Below, one piece after another: positions 36,720 through 46,742 of a DNA stretch of 59,916 nt (positions within the stretch are counted from its first letter, which is position 1; each line of letters opens with the position of its first letter). The stretch spans positions 1 through 59,916 of the forward strand of contig CAIOST010000240.1 of assembly GCA_903861045.1 (NCBI GenBank). The letters run 5' to 3'. The notes under the pieces were generated by a model, which was given only the letters and a program-made list of their open reading frames with translations, searched no databases and was not told where the DNA came from. The position numbers and the translations under genes are program-made. The DNA is from an uncultured bacterium (lineage in GTDB: Bacteria > Verrucomicrobiota > Kiritimatiellia > RFP12 > CAIWXQ01).

Positions 36720-38212
36720 CTTGTTGTTCGAGGCGTACTAGTGGCCATACGCCCCCAATACCAAACCGTGAGCGGGACCACGTCAACTTCCAGTCGCTTG
36801 GCGGCCAGGTAGTCGCAAAATTGCTGAAAAACTGAGGGTGGCCAATAGTAGGATTCCTCGATGTTGTCGACGCCGTGCAGCACAAAAATTCCCACGCCTT
36901 CGTTGGCAATGGTTTCATCGACCCAACTTGCCGCGGTGTGGAAGGAAACCGCGCGGGATATCCCATAGCAGGGAACTTGATCCAGTGGCTGGGTATCATG
37001 ACCTATGACACCTCTGGCTGCTGTGGTCCTTGCCAACAACACCCCTCTATTTCTCACGGCTGCCAGCGCGGCTGGTGTGGCGTGATACCCCCCTTGAGGG
37101 TAGGCTAGGAAGTACGGCATCTGGTTGCGGGAAAAACCATTGGCGAGCAAAGCGTCCACGCAACCCTGAAGAGCAGTTTCCGCGCTGATCTGAGTCTGGA
37201 GATCCAACTGATTATGATCCATGGTATGATTACTGATATCCCATCCATTGGTATAAAGCGTCCGCAACTCTGCAAGCGTCATAAAGGTAGATGTGCCGAT
37301 CTTATTGGCGCTGACAAACGCCGTACCGGCATAACCGTGGGCCTGCATGATCGGAAACGCGTTTGCTATCACGGAGCGATTACCATCGTCAAAGGTCAGC
37401 ACGATCATGGGTCTGGCGCGCCCCCCCCTGGCGCAAATCAAGGCATCATACCAAACCGTGCCGAACTGATTGGTCTCCCACTCAGCTCTAATCCCGACGT
37501 ATTGCATGCGGTTGGTGAGGGAACCCCCGCCGTATTCGGCAAAACGTTGCCTGTTGAGTAAAATGCAACTCCATTGATTGGTGGGCGGGTACCATAGCGT
37601 GGCCGCCACGTAGCCCGTTGCGGGGGTGCTGTAACCAAAGGAGACGTCGATCCTCTTCACGGGATCACCATCTGAGCGCAGCCAAAGACCGACCGACCGT
37701 ATGGTCGCAAAGTCACAATCAATGGCGCGCTGTATCCTGGCAACATTGGTGGAATTGAGGACGCGCAGGGCATACGCACCCGTCACATGCGTACTGTCAT
37801 CACGGCTCAAGGCGCCACCTGTAATGCTCCACGTGCTGGTCGTCTCGAAATCATCAAGCGTTGTGACGGACTGAGTTGCCAACACATAGTGCGGATACAG
37901 CCATGCGCTAGCCTTGTAAAATCGTGACGGTACCAAGCCCATCACCGCATCGATTGCCGGCGTAACACGATTACCGGCCTGTATGTCGGTTATCCATTGC
38001 CAGTTTACCAGATTGGAGGATGCGTCGATTTGGTGTACCACGCCCGACGCGCCCGTTATTGAAAGTTCACAATACTCCTTTGCCCCCTGCATACTCAGTT
38101 TTGCGCTGAGACGAGCCACGGCGCTGTTCGTACCGGACTCCTGGGCATGCAGCAGTCCGAGACCAAACGTCCCCCCTAAGAGCAAAACCATGCCTAACTC
38201 GACCGGTTTCAT
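36716..38212 (-). CDS. Secreted two-domain polysaccharide deacetylase (paralog 1)
   Basis: 498-aa exported protein. Signal peptide MKPVELGMVLLLGGTFGLGLLHAQ; a module with GVVHQIDASSNLVNWQW (~55-110) common in Verrucomicrobiota secreted proteins; a jelly-roll-like carbohydrate-binding region (~125-260, GALSRDDSTHVTGAYALRV); and a NodB domain with IVLTFDDGNRS, SNHTMDH and FLAYPQGG. It is nearly the same length as, and highly similar to, the next gene (38233-39726). Likely deacetylates EPS outside the inner membrane. Confidence 0.85.
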   Translation of the reverse strand: MKPVELGMVLLLGGTFGLGLLHAQESGTNSAVARLSAKLSMQGAKEYCELSITGASGVVHQIDASSNLVNWQWITDIQAGNRVTPAIDAVMGLVPSRFYKASAWLYPHYVLATQSVTTLDDFETTSTWSITGGALSRDDSTHVTGAYALRVLNSTNVARIQRAIDCDFATIRSVGLWLRSDGDPVKRIDVSFGYSTPATGYVAATLWYPPTNQWSCILLNRQRFAEYGGGSLTNRMQYVGIRAEWETNQFGTVWYDALICARGGRARPMIVLTFDDGNRSVIANAFPIMQAHGYAGTAFVSANKIGTSTFMTLAELRTLYTNGWDISNHTMDHNQLDLQTQISAETALQGCVDALLANGFSRNQMPYFLAYPQGGYHATPAALAAVRNRGVLLARTTAARGVIGHDTQPLDQVPCYGISRAVSFHTAASWVDETIANEGVGIFVLHGVDNIEESYYWPPSVFQQFCDYLAAKRLEVDVVPLTVWYWGRMATSTPRTTR

Positions 38213-38232
38213 GAGATATGTCCCGTCCCAAG

Positions 38233-39726
38233 CTATTTCGTTCTACGCGGCGTATTGGTCTCCATACGCCCCCAATACCAAACCGTGAGTGGCACCACGT
38301 CAACTTCCTGTCTTTTGGCGTCCAGGTAGTCACAGAATTGTTGAAAGACGGCGGTCGGCCAATAGTAGGATTCTTCGAGGTTGTCGACACCGTGCAGTTG
38401 AAATATTCCCAGTCCTTCGTTGGCAATGGTTTCGTCAACCCAGCTTTTCGCCGTGGCGAAGGAAACCGCATTAGATATGGCATAGCAAGGGACTTGATCC
38501 AGCGGCTGGGTGTCATGGCCTATGACGCCGCCCCGGGCGACCGTTCTGGCCAACAAAACCCCTCTCTTTCTAACGGCGGCAAGTGCCGAAGGGGTGGTGT
38601 GGTACCCCCCCTGGGGGAACGCCAGGAACCAGGGCATCAGGTTGCGTGAGAATCCCTGCTCCAGAAGGGTGTCCACGCAACCTTGAATGGCGTTCTCCGC
38701 GCTGGCCTGTGTTTCGAGATCCAACTGACTATGGTCACGGGTATGATTACTGATATCCCAGCCATTGGTATACAGAGTCCGGAGTTCTGCCAGCGTCATG
38801 TAGGTTGAAGTTCCGATCTTATCGGTGATCACAAATGCCGTGCCTGCAAAACCATGGGCCTTCATAATCGGAAACGCGTTGGATATCACGGAACGATTGC
38901 CGTCGTCAAAGGCCAGTACGATCATGGGTCTTGAGCGTCCCCCCCTGGAGAACACCAAGTCATCATACCAAACCGTACCAGCTTGATTCGTTTCCCATTC
39001 GGCGCGGATACCCACGTATTGCATGCGATTGGTGAGAGAACCCCCGCCGTATTCCGAAAATCGCTGCCGGTTGAGGGAGATGTAGTTCCATTGATTGGTG
39101 GGCGGATACCATAGCGTGGCCGCCACGTAACCGGCGACGGGCGTGCTGTAACCAAAAGAAATGTCGAGCCGCTTCATGGGATCACCCTCGGAGCGTACCC
39201 AAAGACCGACGGACCGTACGGTCGCAAAGTCACAATCAATTATTTTCAGTATCTTGGCAACATTGGTGGAATTCAGGACGCGCAGGGCATACGCCCCCGT
39301 CACATGCGTACTGTCATCCAGGCTCAAGGTGCCGCCTGTAATACTCAACAGGTTGGTGGTCTCGAAATCCGCCAGCCTGGTGACCTCCTGCGTAGCCAAC
39401 TCATATTGAGGATATAGCCACGCGGTAGGCTTATAAAAGCGCGACGCGGCCTTGCCCATTAGTTGATCGATTTCTGGCGTTAAATTGTTTCCGGCCTGGA
39501 TGTCGGCCACCCAGCTCCAGTCGACCAGATTTGAGGATGCTTCGATCTGATGTACCACGCCCGATGCGCCCGTTACCGACAGCACGAAATGATCCGTTTC
39601 GGCATGTAGGCCCAGCTTCGCGCCCAAACGAGCCAAGGCGGTATTCGTGACCATTTCCTGACCGTGCAAGACGAAAGCTTGCGTGGCAACCAGAAACAAG
39701 GCAATGCATAGTTTGTGCGGTCTCAT
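38233..39726 (-). CDS. Secreted two-domain polysaccharide deacetylase (paralog 2)
   Basis: 497-aa tandem paralog of the preceding entry with the same order: signal peptide MRPHKLCIALFLVATQAFVLHGQ, SSNLVDWSW module, jelly-roll region, NodB domain (IVLAFDDGNRS, SNHTRDH). I use ATG 39726 rather than 39819 because it opens the signal peptide and follows AAGGGGGG. Motif 1 has FDDG intact, so both copies look active. The two copies are adjacent and in the same direction with a 20-bp gap, a simple tandem duplication. Confidence 0.85.
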   Translation of the reverse strand: MRPHKLCIALFLVATQAFVLHGQEMVTNTALARLGAKLGLHAETDHFVLSVTGASGVVHQIEASSNLVDWSWVADIQAGNNLTPEIDQLMGKAASRFYKPTAWLYPQYELATQEVTRLADFETTNLLSITGGTLSLDDSTHVTGAYALRVLNSTNVAKILKIIDCDFATVRSVGLWVRSEGDPMKRLDISFGYSTPVAGYVAATLWYPPTNQWNYISLNRQRFSEYGGGSLTNRMQYVGIRAEWETNQAGTVWYDDLVFSRGGRSRPMIVLAFDDGNRSVISNAFPIMKAHGFAGTAFVITDKIGTSTYMTLAELRTLYTNGWDISNHTRDHSQLDLETQASAENAIQGCVDTLLEQGFSRNLMPWFLAFPQGGYHTTPSALAAVRKRGVLLARTVARGGVIGHDTQPLDQVPCYAISNAVSFATAKSWVDETIANEGLGIFQLHGVDNLEESYYWPTAVFQQFCDYLDAKRQEVDVVPLTVWYWGRMETNTPRRTK

Positions 39727-39869
39727 AAGCCCCCCCCTTTGATATGGCATTGCGCCACTTTTTCGTGACTCTGTCTGGAACTCATTGATACAACATCTAT
39801 CTCGCCATGGCCTCGCCACACGAAAGCCGTGCTTCCAACATGCCAGCCCGTAAGCCGCCCAACCAACTG

Positions 39870-42017
39870 CTACCGTTCGACCAGGCGCGTCACCAAATCC
39901 AAATATTCCTGCCGCTTGCTCACCCAGTTATGGCAGGTCACGTAGTGGAGGCCGCGTTCAATCAGAGTTTCGCGGAACGGCACGTCCGTGACAGCGCGCA
40001 ACATGCCTGCGGCCAGCTCGTCAACATCCCCGGAGGTAAAAAAGTGGACCTCACCCCCCTTGAAGTAATACTGATCAATCGACGTACGGGAGGCCAACAC
40101 AGGTACCCCCTGCGACATGAACTCCATAATTTTGGTGCTATAGGCTTCATTCCCGAAGCCATCCGCCCGTTTCGGCACGATCCCCAGATCCGCATCCGCC
40201 ATAACCTGTGGCACTTGTTGAAATGGAACCGCGGGGTACATGAAAATGCGTGACTCCATCTGTAAGGATTGAATCAGACGCTGTAACGGCTCCTTCTCAT
40301 CGCCTTCGCCATAAATGTGAAACTCAGCCTGGGGTGCGCGCGCTGCGATCTGTGCGAAAGCCTGCACGGCAATATCTACGCCCTGATGCCATTGCAACCC
40401 ACCCGGATAAACAACAATAAAGCGCTTGTCCTGCCGGGTACGGGTATGTCGATAGAAGATATCTAGATCTACGTTATTTAACACCACACTACTCTTTTCC
40501 GGTGATACGGAGCGTTTTTTTAAAGTCTCCCACCAGAGGTGATTGGCGATGATGACGTGGTCGGCAAAGCGGGCCGAGAGCCGCTCCAGCCAGCGCAAGC
40601 AACCATACGCGTACGCACCGTGTCGGCCACGAAACTTACTCAGATAAAACTCCGGCACGAGATCGTGAATATCCAGGATCACCCGCGCACCCTGCCGTTT
40701 CTGTCGCCAGGCCGCAAAAACGGCAAAATCAGGAACCGAATGCACATGGATCAAGTCAAAGGGGCGTTGCGCGTGCTTCTGAGCCAGCACCCGCGCGGCA
40801 TGGCACAAGAAGCGTAACATGCGATAGAGGTAGGAAAATGCCCCTTTTTCATTACGCGTCCGGGTTTGTAGTCGGCTCACCGTTACACCGCTCAAGACAC
40901 CTCCCGGGGGTTGTCCCGGGCGACTGAGCGAAATGGCTTCCACCTGATGCCCTTCCTTGACCAGCGTTTCGGCGTAGCGTCGGATGCGATTATCATAATC
41001 GTAAAACGAATACGCCAGCATGCAGATACGGCGGGGAATGCCATGGCGCACACGCTCGGGATGCTCGTGACAGAACGCGGCCACCTCACGCGGCAGCGCA
41101 TGCCAGTATTGTCCGGTATACCGGGCACGAACATCGGCCAGGAAAATTTCATATAGCCGCAGGGGGTACTCGTCGACGGCCTGTCGGGGTCCTGCTTGCA
41201 TATAGTCGGGGTGCGTATTGAGCAGGGCCATACCCCCTTGGGCTACGATCCAGTCCAGCTTGGTCTGCCACACCCCGGTAGTGGTTTCGCCGAGCAGCAC
41301 GAAGAGATTATGATCCTGTGGCAACGTGTACGGCAGTTCCACCATTGGAGCAGGCTCACGAGGCGGCAGACCTTCGCCGGGCACACCTTCTGGTACCGGC
41401 GGCGTCCCGGAGCGGTCATTCAGAAAAAACGGGAAGATCGTACCCATGCCATCCGGCTGCAGTTCAAACGGGTCGGTATCGAAGGCTGAGGCGTCATATT
41501 CCAGCTTGAGACCGTCGCGAATCCAGGCCAGGTTGCTGATCATATACGGCGCACGAAAGCCCACCGCGCCCCATTCCTGAAGGTAGCGATTGATCGTCTG
41601 CGCTTGACGCGTGAATTCAGCTTTAGACTGGAAGAGGGAAAGGTCATGGCGCAGACCATGGATGCCGACTTCAAAGCCGCGCGCCATCATCTCCGCACGC
41701 AAATCGGCAGGGACGTGATACCGTTCCGGCACGAAATTAAATACAGAGCGGCAACCATACTGCTCTTCCACGTCCATGATCGCTCGGCAACGATCCAAGC
41801 CGCGCTGCGTTTCCACATCGTGCGTCAGTATCAAGGCGAACTTCTTGCCCTCCGGCCACCCGCGCCAGCCCGGCGGCGGACGCCCGGCGGTCGGCAGAAT
41901 AGGCCAAACATCTGCGACCTGACGCCGTTTGCGACGCGCGACAATCTGCCGCAAGCGAATCTGCCAGGAACGCGGCATGACATTCTTGAGGTAATAATAG
42001 CATGAGATATTGCGCAT
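39870..42017 (-). CDS. NodB deacetylase fused to GT4 glycosyltransferase
   Basis: 715-aa fusion. Residues ~1-330 are a NodB-like domain (ALILTHDVETQ, VGIHGLRHDLS, GFRAPY) and ~335-715 a GT4 domain (RICMLAYSFYDYDNRIRRYAETLVKEGHQVEAIS, VYPGGLQWHQGVDIAVQAFAQIA, EAYSTKIMEFMSQGVPVLAS). Both halves are complete, and no frameshift or inserted stop lies between them. The deacetylase motif 1 is HDVE and not FDDG, a variant seen in distant NodB relatives, so activity of that half is less certain. The fusion suggests that sugar transfer and modification act on one intermediate. Confidence 0.82.
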   Translation of the reverse strand: MRNISCYYYLKNVMPRSWQIRLRQIVARRKRRQVADVWPILPTAGRPPPGWRGWPEGKKFALILTHDVETQRGLDRCRAIMDVEEQYGCRSVFNFVPERYHVPADLRAEMMARGFEVGIHGLRHDLSLFQSKAEFTRQAQTINRYLQEWGAVGFRAPYMISNLAWIRDGLKLEYDASAFDTDPFELQPDGMGTIFPFFLNDRSGTPPVPEGVPGEGLPPREPAPMVELPYTLPQDHNLFVLLGETTTGVWQTKLDWIVAQGGMALLNTHPDYMQAGPRQAVDEYPLRLYEIFLADVRARYTGQYWHALPREVAAFCHEHPERVRHGIPRRICMLAYSFYDYDNRIRRYAETLVKEGHQVEAISLSRPGQPPGGVLSGVTVSRLQTRTRNEKGAFSYLYRMLRFLCHAARVLAQKHAQRPFDLIHVHSVPDFAVFAAWRQKRQGARVILDIHDLVPEFYLSKFRGRHGAYAYGCLRWLERLSARFADHVIIANHLWWETLKKRSVSPEKSSVVLNNVDLDIFYRHTRTRQDKRFIVVYPGGLQWHQGVDIAVQAFAQIAARAPQAEFHIYGEGDEKEPLQRLIQSLQMESRIFMYPAVPFQQVPQVMADADLGIVPKRADGFGNEAYSTKIMEFMSQGVPVLASRTSIDQYYFKGGEVHFFTSGDVDELAAGMLRAVTDVPFRETLIERGLHYVTCHNWVSKRQEYLDLVTRLVER

Positions 42018-42049
42018 GGGCGTTAACTCCGATGGGACAGCTTAGGCGT

Positions 42050-44386
42050 TCAGAGTTGTTGGCAGAGCCAATTCGGCACGTATTTGCGGCGCTTGTTCAG
42101 GATACAACCGAAAACCGTGGCATCCGATTGGATTAACCACTTGTGTACAATCCCGGCCACGTTACGCGTGATCGTTTCGGCCGGCACCACCACCAGCAGG
42201 CCGGCATGCAGCCAAGCCACGCGCAGGGTCAAGCCGGTCTCGGTCACGGGCGGCAGATCCACGATCACAAAAGGCGCCGGTCCCTCACGCAACTGGTTAA
42301 TGATCGCCGCGAAAGCCTGATTGCGCCCCGCGTAGTCCGGCAACCAACCCGCCAAAGGACGCCGCAGCGCCAACGCACGCTGCGGGGGGCTGGCGGGTGC
42401 CTGGGATGATTGCGGTGCCGTGGCCGTCTCGGACAGCAATTTTGGTTCTTGTGAAGCAGCCGCGGTTTCTTCCTCTTTTCTAGCAGCGGTGGCCAGGGCG
42501 AAGACATCCAACAGCTCAAACTGCCCCTGCGCGTCCACGGCATAGCAGACCGGCATCACGGCCTCCGTGCTGGCATCGACCAGCGCGATCTTCACACCGG
42601 CCTCACGCGCCAACGCCGCGGCCAGTTCGTTTGCGATCGTGCTACAACCGGCGCCATGGGCGCAACTCGTGATTCCCAACACATAGGGGTTCGGCGCGCC
42701 CGCAAAGGTGATCTGCCGCAGGAAATGATCTCGCACCGAATCGAACAACTCGCGCACCGCATCGTCTGAGACAGGCAGGGAGTGCGCCTTGGGCAGGCGC
42801 GCATGCGCGACCGACTTGGCAGGGGGTGCGGCAGGGTTGACCACCGTCCCTCCACTCGTTGCCACGGCCGTGCCGACGTTGCCGCCGCGCGACCGGCCGT
42901 GCAGGCCCATGATGACCGGCAGGGTCATGACAAATGGCTTTTGAAAAAGGCTGCCCAGTTCCGCCGCCCGTCGGATGGTTGTGTCAAAAACAAACTCCTG
43001 CGCCAGCGCCGGCACCAAGCCCAGGGCAAGGCCGAGCAGGAGCGCCAGGATCATCTTCTTGGGGAGGTTCGGCCGCGTCGGCGCGGCCGGCAACGTAGCG
43101 GGCTGGACAATATTGATATTCGTGATTTTGCCCGCGTTCAGCGCTTCGTCCACGCGGGCATGCTCCAAGCTCTGGCAAAAATAGCGGTAGTTGGCCTCCT
43201 GCAGATCTTTGTTGCGCTGCAACTGTACAATACGAGCCTCTACGGCATCCACCTTACTGGCATCGGCCTGCACGCGTTGCAAGATCTCCTTCTGGTTCAA
43301 AATGCGGGCCTGCAAAGCTGCCATATTGGCCCGCTCTTCGCGCACTTCCGGCGACGTGTTGGTAGCCGCCGCCGCGACACTCGGGGAGGATAACGGGGGC
43401 ACGCTGGCCGCGGCCAATTCCTCTTCCTGCAGGAGGCGCTGGAGTTCGACGATCTGTTTACGCACATTCGTTACCGGGATGCTGTCCGCCATATAGGCGA
43501 GCAACAGTTCCGACTCGCGCTTCTGTAAGCCGGCCAGGCTGATCCGCAACTCCAAAATCCGCGCCCGCTCGCTGGTCGCGGCGCCAACCGTGGCAAGCGG
43601 CGGCGTAGGGGTTGTAACGGTAACCGTTTGGAGTACCCCGGCGCGCGCTTTGGACGCGGCCAAGGCCGTTTCCAACTCGTCCAAACCACGGGTCACCTCT
43701 TTGATCCGCTCCGAGACATTCTTCTTTGTATCCTCGATCGAGACAATCCCTTCATCATGCTTGACTTTACGCAGGTCTTCTTCGGTCTCCATCAGCCGGG
43801 CGCGCAGCTCCTCCGTCTGTTTCTGCAAGAACTCATACGCCCCGCTGGCGCGGTGCAATTCGACATGCTTTTGGAGATATAATTCGGTCAGACGCCTCAG
43901 GAACTCCTGGGCTACGGCAGGGCTGGCGTGGGCGTAGCGAATCTTGATGATATTGCTATTCTTGGGCGCGTCGATCTGGATGTTGGACATGACACGCTCC
44001 GCGATCAAGACACGATTGATATTGTTTGAGGCATCCCCCACGAATTGATTATCCCCCATCACATCAATGACTTTCTCTACTAAACCACGGCTGGCAAGAA
44101 TAGCAATCTCGGAATTGATCACGTTCTCACCGCCGCGTCCCGGCGCCGTAATGCGCTCCCCGGTAGCCATCTGTTCGAGGATGGATGAGTCGGAAACATA
44201 GCGGACCATGAGCGTCGCTTCCGACTCATAGCCCGCGGGATTGACAACATACACCCCGACGGTGGCAAGAAGGCCCACCAACAGGCCACCCAAGACCATC
44301 GCCTTATGCCGAAAGAAGAGGTAGTAGATGTCCCCGATTGCCATGGTGCTGGGAGGTACCAAAGTGGGTTTGACGGATTCACTCAT
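42050..44386 (-). CDS. Wzc-like chain-length protein with degenerate ATPase
   Basis: 778-aa membrane protein. Wzz domain with TM1 near residue ~35-55, a long coiled-coil periplasmic region (~90-400), a PNLPKKMILALLLGLALG second TM near ~445, and a C-terminal BY-kinase-like domain. In that domain the Walker A reads SCAHGAGCSTIANELA: Cys581 replaces the essential Lys of GxGKS/T. The Walker A' region is also changed (ALVDAST), and the usual C-terminal Tyr cluster is missing, with one Tyr in KRRKYVPNW. It therefore probably regulates chain length without kinase activity. Start 44386 is chosen on signal layout; 44437 is possible. Confidence 0.82.
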   Translation of the reverse strand: MSESVKPTLVPPSTMAIGDIYYLFFRHKAMVLGGLLVGLLATVGVYVVNPAGYESEATLMVRYVSDSSILEQMATGERITAPGRGGENVINSEIAILASRGLVEKVIDVMGDNQFVGDASNNINRVLIAERVMSNIQIDAPKNSNIIKIRYAHASPAVAQEFLRRLTELYLQKHVELHRASGAYEFLQKQTEELRARLMETEEDLRKVKHDEGIVSIEDTKKNVSERIKEVTRGLDELETALAASKARAGVLQTVTVTTPTPPLATVGAATSERARILELRISLAGLQKRESELLLAYMADSIPVTNVRKQIVELQRLLQEEELAAASVPPLSSPSVAAAATNTSPEVREERANMAALQARILNQKEILQRVQADASKVDAVEARIVQLQRNKDLQEANYRYFCQSLEHARVDEALNAGKITNINIVQPATLPAAPTRPNLPKKMILALLLGLALGLVPALAQEFVFDTTIRRAAELGSLFQKPFVMTLPVIMGLHGRSRGGNVGTAVATSGGTVVNPAAPPAKSVAHARLPKAHSLPVSDDAVRELFDSVRDHFLRQITFAGAPNPYVLGITSCAHGAGCSTIANELAAALAREAGVKIALVDASTEAVMPVCYAVDAQGQFELLDVFALATAARKEEETAAASQEPKLLSETATAPQSSQAPASPPQRALALRRPLAGWLPDYAGRNQAFAAIINQLREGPAPFVIVDLPPVTETGLTLRVAWLHAGLLVVVPAETITRNVAGIVHKWLIQSDATVFGCILNKRRKYVPNWLCQQL

Positions 44387-44506
44387 AGGCCTGTTGGACA
44401 CCTTTCGTTGTTTAACGCGGAACGGAAAGATCCTCATACCAAAGAAGCGTCGAACTTGGGCGGACAGTCATCATAATGACCGGAGTCTCATCTCCTTGCG
44501 CGTAAC

Positions 44507-45541
44507 CTAACCGACATGACGATATAGGATCGCGCCAGCGAGGCGGGCCAACGGCAGCGGGAGCAGGTGAAAGAGCGCGTACCCGGCCTCGGGATCGGGG
44601 GTGGTGCGGGTGGCAAACTGCTGTGCCTGCAGATCATAGCGCAGATAACGAACCTCGGTCTCGGCCCCACCCCAGCCCCGCTTAAACCGCCGCAGGCCCT
44701 CCTGCCGCCACGACGTGCGCCCCATAGCCAATTGCATATATCCCAGTCCCGCGAAGTGGCGGATGGCCTCCCACATCAACAGGGTGGGAGCGCGGCGTGC
44801 CTGCTGGCGCTTATCGGAAGCGCCATATTTAAATAAGACCTGTTTGCCATGGCAGCCAAAAACAGCCGCGGCAATGACGTGCCCCTCGTAATGCGCCAGC
44901 GCAACCACCCCCATGCCGCGCGCGAGCATCAGTCGATGTAGATTGGCAAAGAACCGAAAGGGTGGCGGCGGCAAACCATGTCCTCGGCGGGTCTGGCCCA
45001 GCAAGCGGTAGAACTCACGGACGGCCGCCGGCGTGGTCAGAAAGTTGACCGTAACGCCCGCCCTGACTGCCTTGCGGATGGCCGTGCGGACACTACTTGC
45101 CAGACCGACAAACAGCGCCGCTTCGCCGTGCGCGAGATCAAGATCATGCCGCCAATAGCGGGCGAAACACGGAGTTTCCGGGGGAAAACCTGCGCCAGAA
45201 CGCAGCTCGCAATAGCGCCAGCCCCTTCGGTGCCCCATGGCACCGAGCTCGGCCAGCAAAGGCTTCGCCAGGGCCGGCGTCAGTCCACTTGGCGCGCAAT
45301 AGTCGGAAAAGGGCAGCGCCACCCCGCGGCACCCCGTAAGCCGACTGCGCACCCCCATGAGCGGGAGCATCAGCGGCTCGGTGTTGGGATCCTGCGTGGT
45401 CACGTAACAAGGTTCAAAGCCGTACGTGTCGTGCAGCACGCTGGCCCATTCCCGCGTATGAAAGAACGCATCAGCACCCGGCGGAACAAAGCGGGCATTC
45501 CAATCGGCGATCGCCAAAGGATTAACCGAAAGAAAGTTCAT
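44507..45541 (-). CDS. FemAB-family protein, exosortase EPS type
   Basis: 344-aa double-GNAT protein close to the PEP-CTERM/XrtA-associated FemAB family: DAFFHTREWASVLHDTYGFEPCYVTT, LPLMGVRSRLTGCRGVALPFSDYCAPSG, and AAVFGCHGKQVLFKYGASDKRQQ near the C-terminal fold. Probably transfers an acyl or aminoacyl group to EPS or its carrier. Only distantly similar to the FemAB-like gene at 15273-16340, so the locus has two different acyltransferases. Confidence 0.85.
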   Translation of the reverse strand: MNFLSVNPLAIADWNARFVPPGADAFFHTREWASVLHDTYGFEPCYVTTQDPNTEPLMLPLMGVRSRLTGCRGVALPFSDYCAPSGLTPALAKPLLAELGAMGHRRGWRYCELRSGAGFPPETPCFARYWRHDLDLAHGEAALFVGLASSVRTAIRKAVRAGVTVNFLTTPAAVREFYRLLGQTRRGHGLPPPPFRFFANLHRLMLARGMGVVALAHYEGHVIAAAVFGCHGKQVLFKYGASDKRQQARRAPTLLMWEAIRHFAGLGYMQLAMGRTSWRQEGLRRFKRGWGGAETEVRYLRYDLQAQQFATRTTPDPEAGYALFHLLPLPLARLAGAILYRHVG

Positions 45542-45591
45542 GGCAAGGGCACAACGAGCAGGCCGCCGGCCGCACCGGCATAGAACGGCGC

Positions 45592-46695
45592 CTAGGAGCG
45601 CGCGGCGTGAATTTCGTCACAGACGTAACGGATCTGCGCCGGTGTCAATTCCGGGAACATGGGGAGCGAGACGTACTCGCGGGCGCACTGTTCGGCCACC
45701 GGGAACGAGCCGGCGGGGATATGGAGCGCGGCATAGGCCTCCTGCCTATGCAACGGCACCGGATAGTGGATGCCACAGGCGATCTCCCTGGCGCCCAACT
45801 GGCGGATGAGTTCATCGCGCGACGACGTGCGAATGGCGTAAATGTGGTAGACATGCTTGGCGTAAGGCGCTTCCCGCGGCAGGCTGATGCCGGGGATTCC
45901 GGTGAGCAGCTCATGGTAGAGCCGGGCGTGCGCGCGGCGGGCTTCGTTGGCCGCATCCAGATGCGGCAGTTTTACGCTGAGGATGGCCCCTTGGATACCA
46001 TCCATGCGGGCATTCCACCCGATCATGGTATGCACGTATTTCTGGGGTTGCCCGTGCTCGCGCAGGATTCTGATCTTGGCGGCGAGAGCTTCGTCGTGCG
46101 TGACCACGGCCCCGGCCTCACCATAGGCACCCAGGTTTTTGCCAGGGTAGAAGCTGAAGCAACCTGCCACGCCCAGCGTTCCCGCCATCTGTCCCTTATA
46201 CTGCGCGCCATGGGCCTGACAGGCGTCTTCGATCACCGGGATACCATGGGGCCGCGCTAGCGCCAGGATGGCATCCATGTCCGCCATCTGCCCAAACAAG
46301 TGTACCGGGATGATGGCCCGGGTGCGCGGCGTGATGGCCTGCTGCAATTTAGCCGGATCCATATTGTACGTTTGCGGGTCCACATCCACAAAGACCGGCG
46401 TGGCGCCGCACAGACTAACCGCCTCGGCCGTCGCGATGAAGGTGTTGGGCACGGTGATGACTTCATCGCCACGACCGATCCCGAGCGCCACCAGGACCAA
46501 CCAGAGCGCATCCGTACCATTCCCCACCCCCACGGCCTGCGGGGCGCCGCAATAGGCAGCAAACTCGGCCTCAAACTTAGCCACAAATGGCCCGCCGGCA
46601 AAAGCGGTCGATTCCAGCACCGCTTCCAAGGCAGTATGAATCGGCTCACGCAGGGTAAGATACTGGGCTTTCAGGTCAAGAAAGGGCACTTTCAT
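45592..46695 (-). CDS. DegT/DnrJ/EryC1-type sugar aminotransferase (WbpE-like)
   Basis: 367-aa PLP enzyme. NGTDALWLVLVALGIGRGDEVITVPNTFIAT, EDACQAHGAQYKG, and the PLP lysine K186 in CFSFYPGKNLGAYGEAGAV. It transfers an amino group from glutamate to a 3-keto UDP-uronate. The track start 46944 is wrong; ATG 46695 has AGGAG six bases upstream. It is followed by an N-acetyltransferase and an oxidoreductase of the same pathway. Confidence 0.88.
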   Translation of the reverse strand: MKVPFLDLKAQYLTLREPIHTALEAVLESTAFAGGPFVAKFEAEFAAYCGAPQAVGVGNGTDALWLVLVALGIGRGDEVITVPNTFIATAEAVSLCGATPVFVDVDPQTYNMDPAKLQQAITPRTRAIIPVHLFGQMADMDAILALARPHGIPVIEDACQAHGAQYKGQMAGTLGVAGCFSFYPGKNLGAYGEAGAVVTHDEALAAKIRILREHGQPQKYVHTMIGWNARMDGIQGAILSVKLPHLDAANEARRAHARLYHELLTGIPGISLPREAPYAKHVYHIYAIRTSSRDELIRQLGAREIACGIHYPVPLHRQEAYAALHIPAGSFPVAEQCAREYVSLPMFPELTPAQIRYVCDEIHAARS

Positions 46696-46742
46696 TGGCG
46701 TCTCCTGTTGGGGTGAGTTAACTATTCTACTCTGTGCACGAA

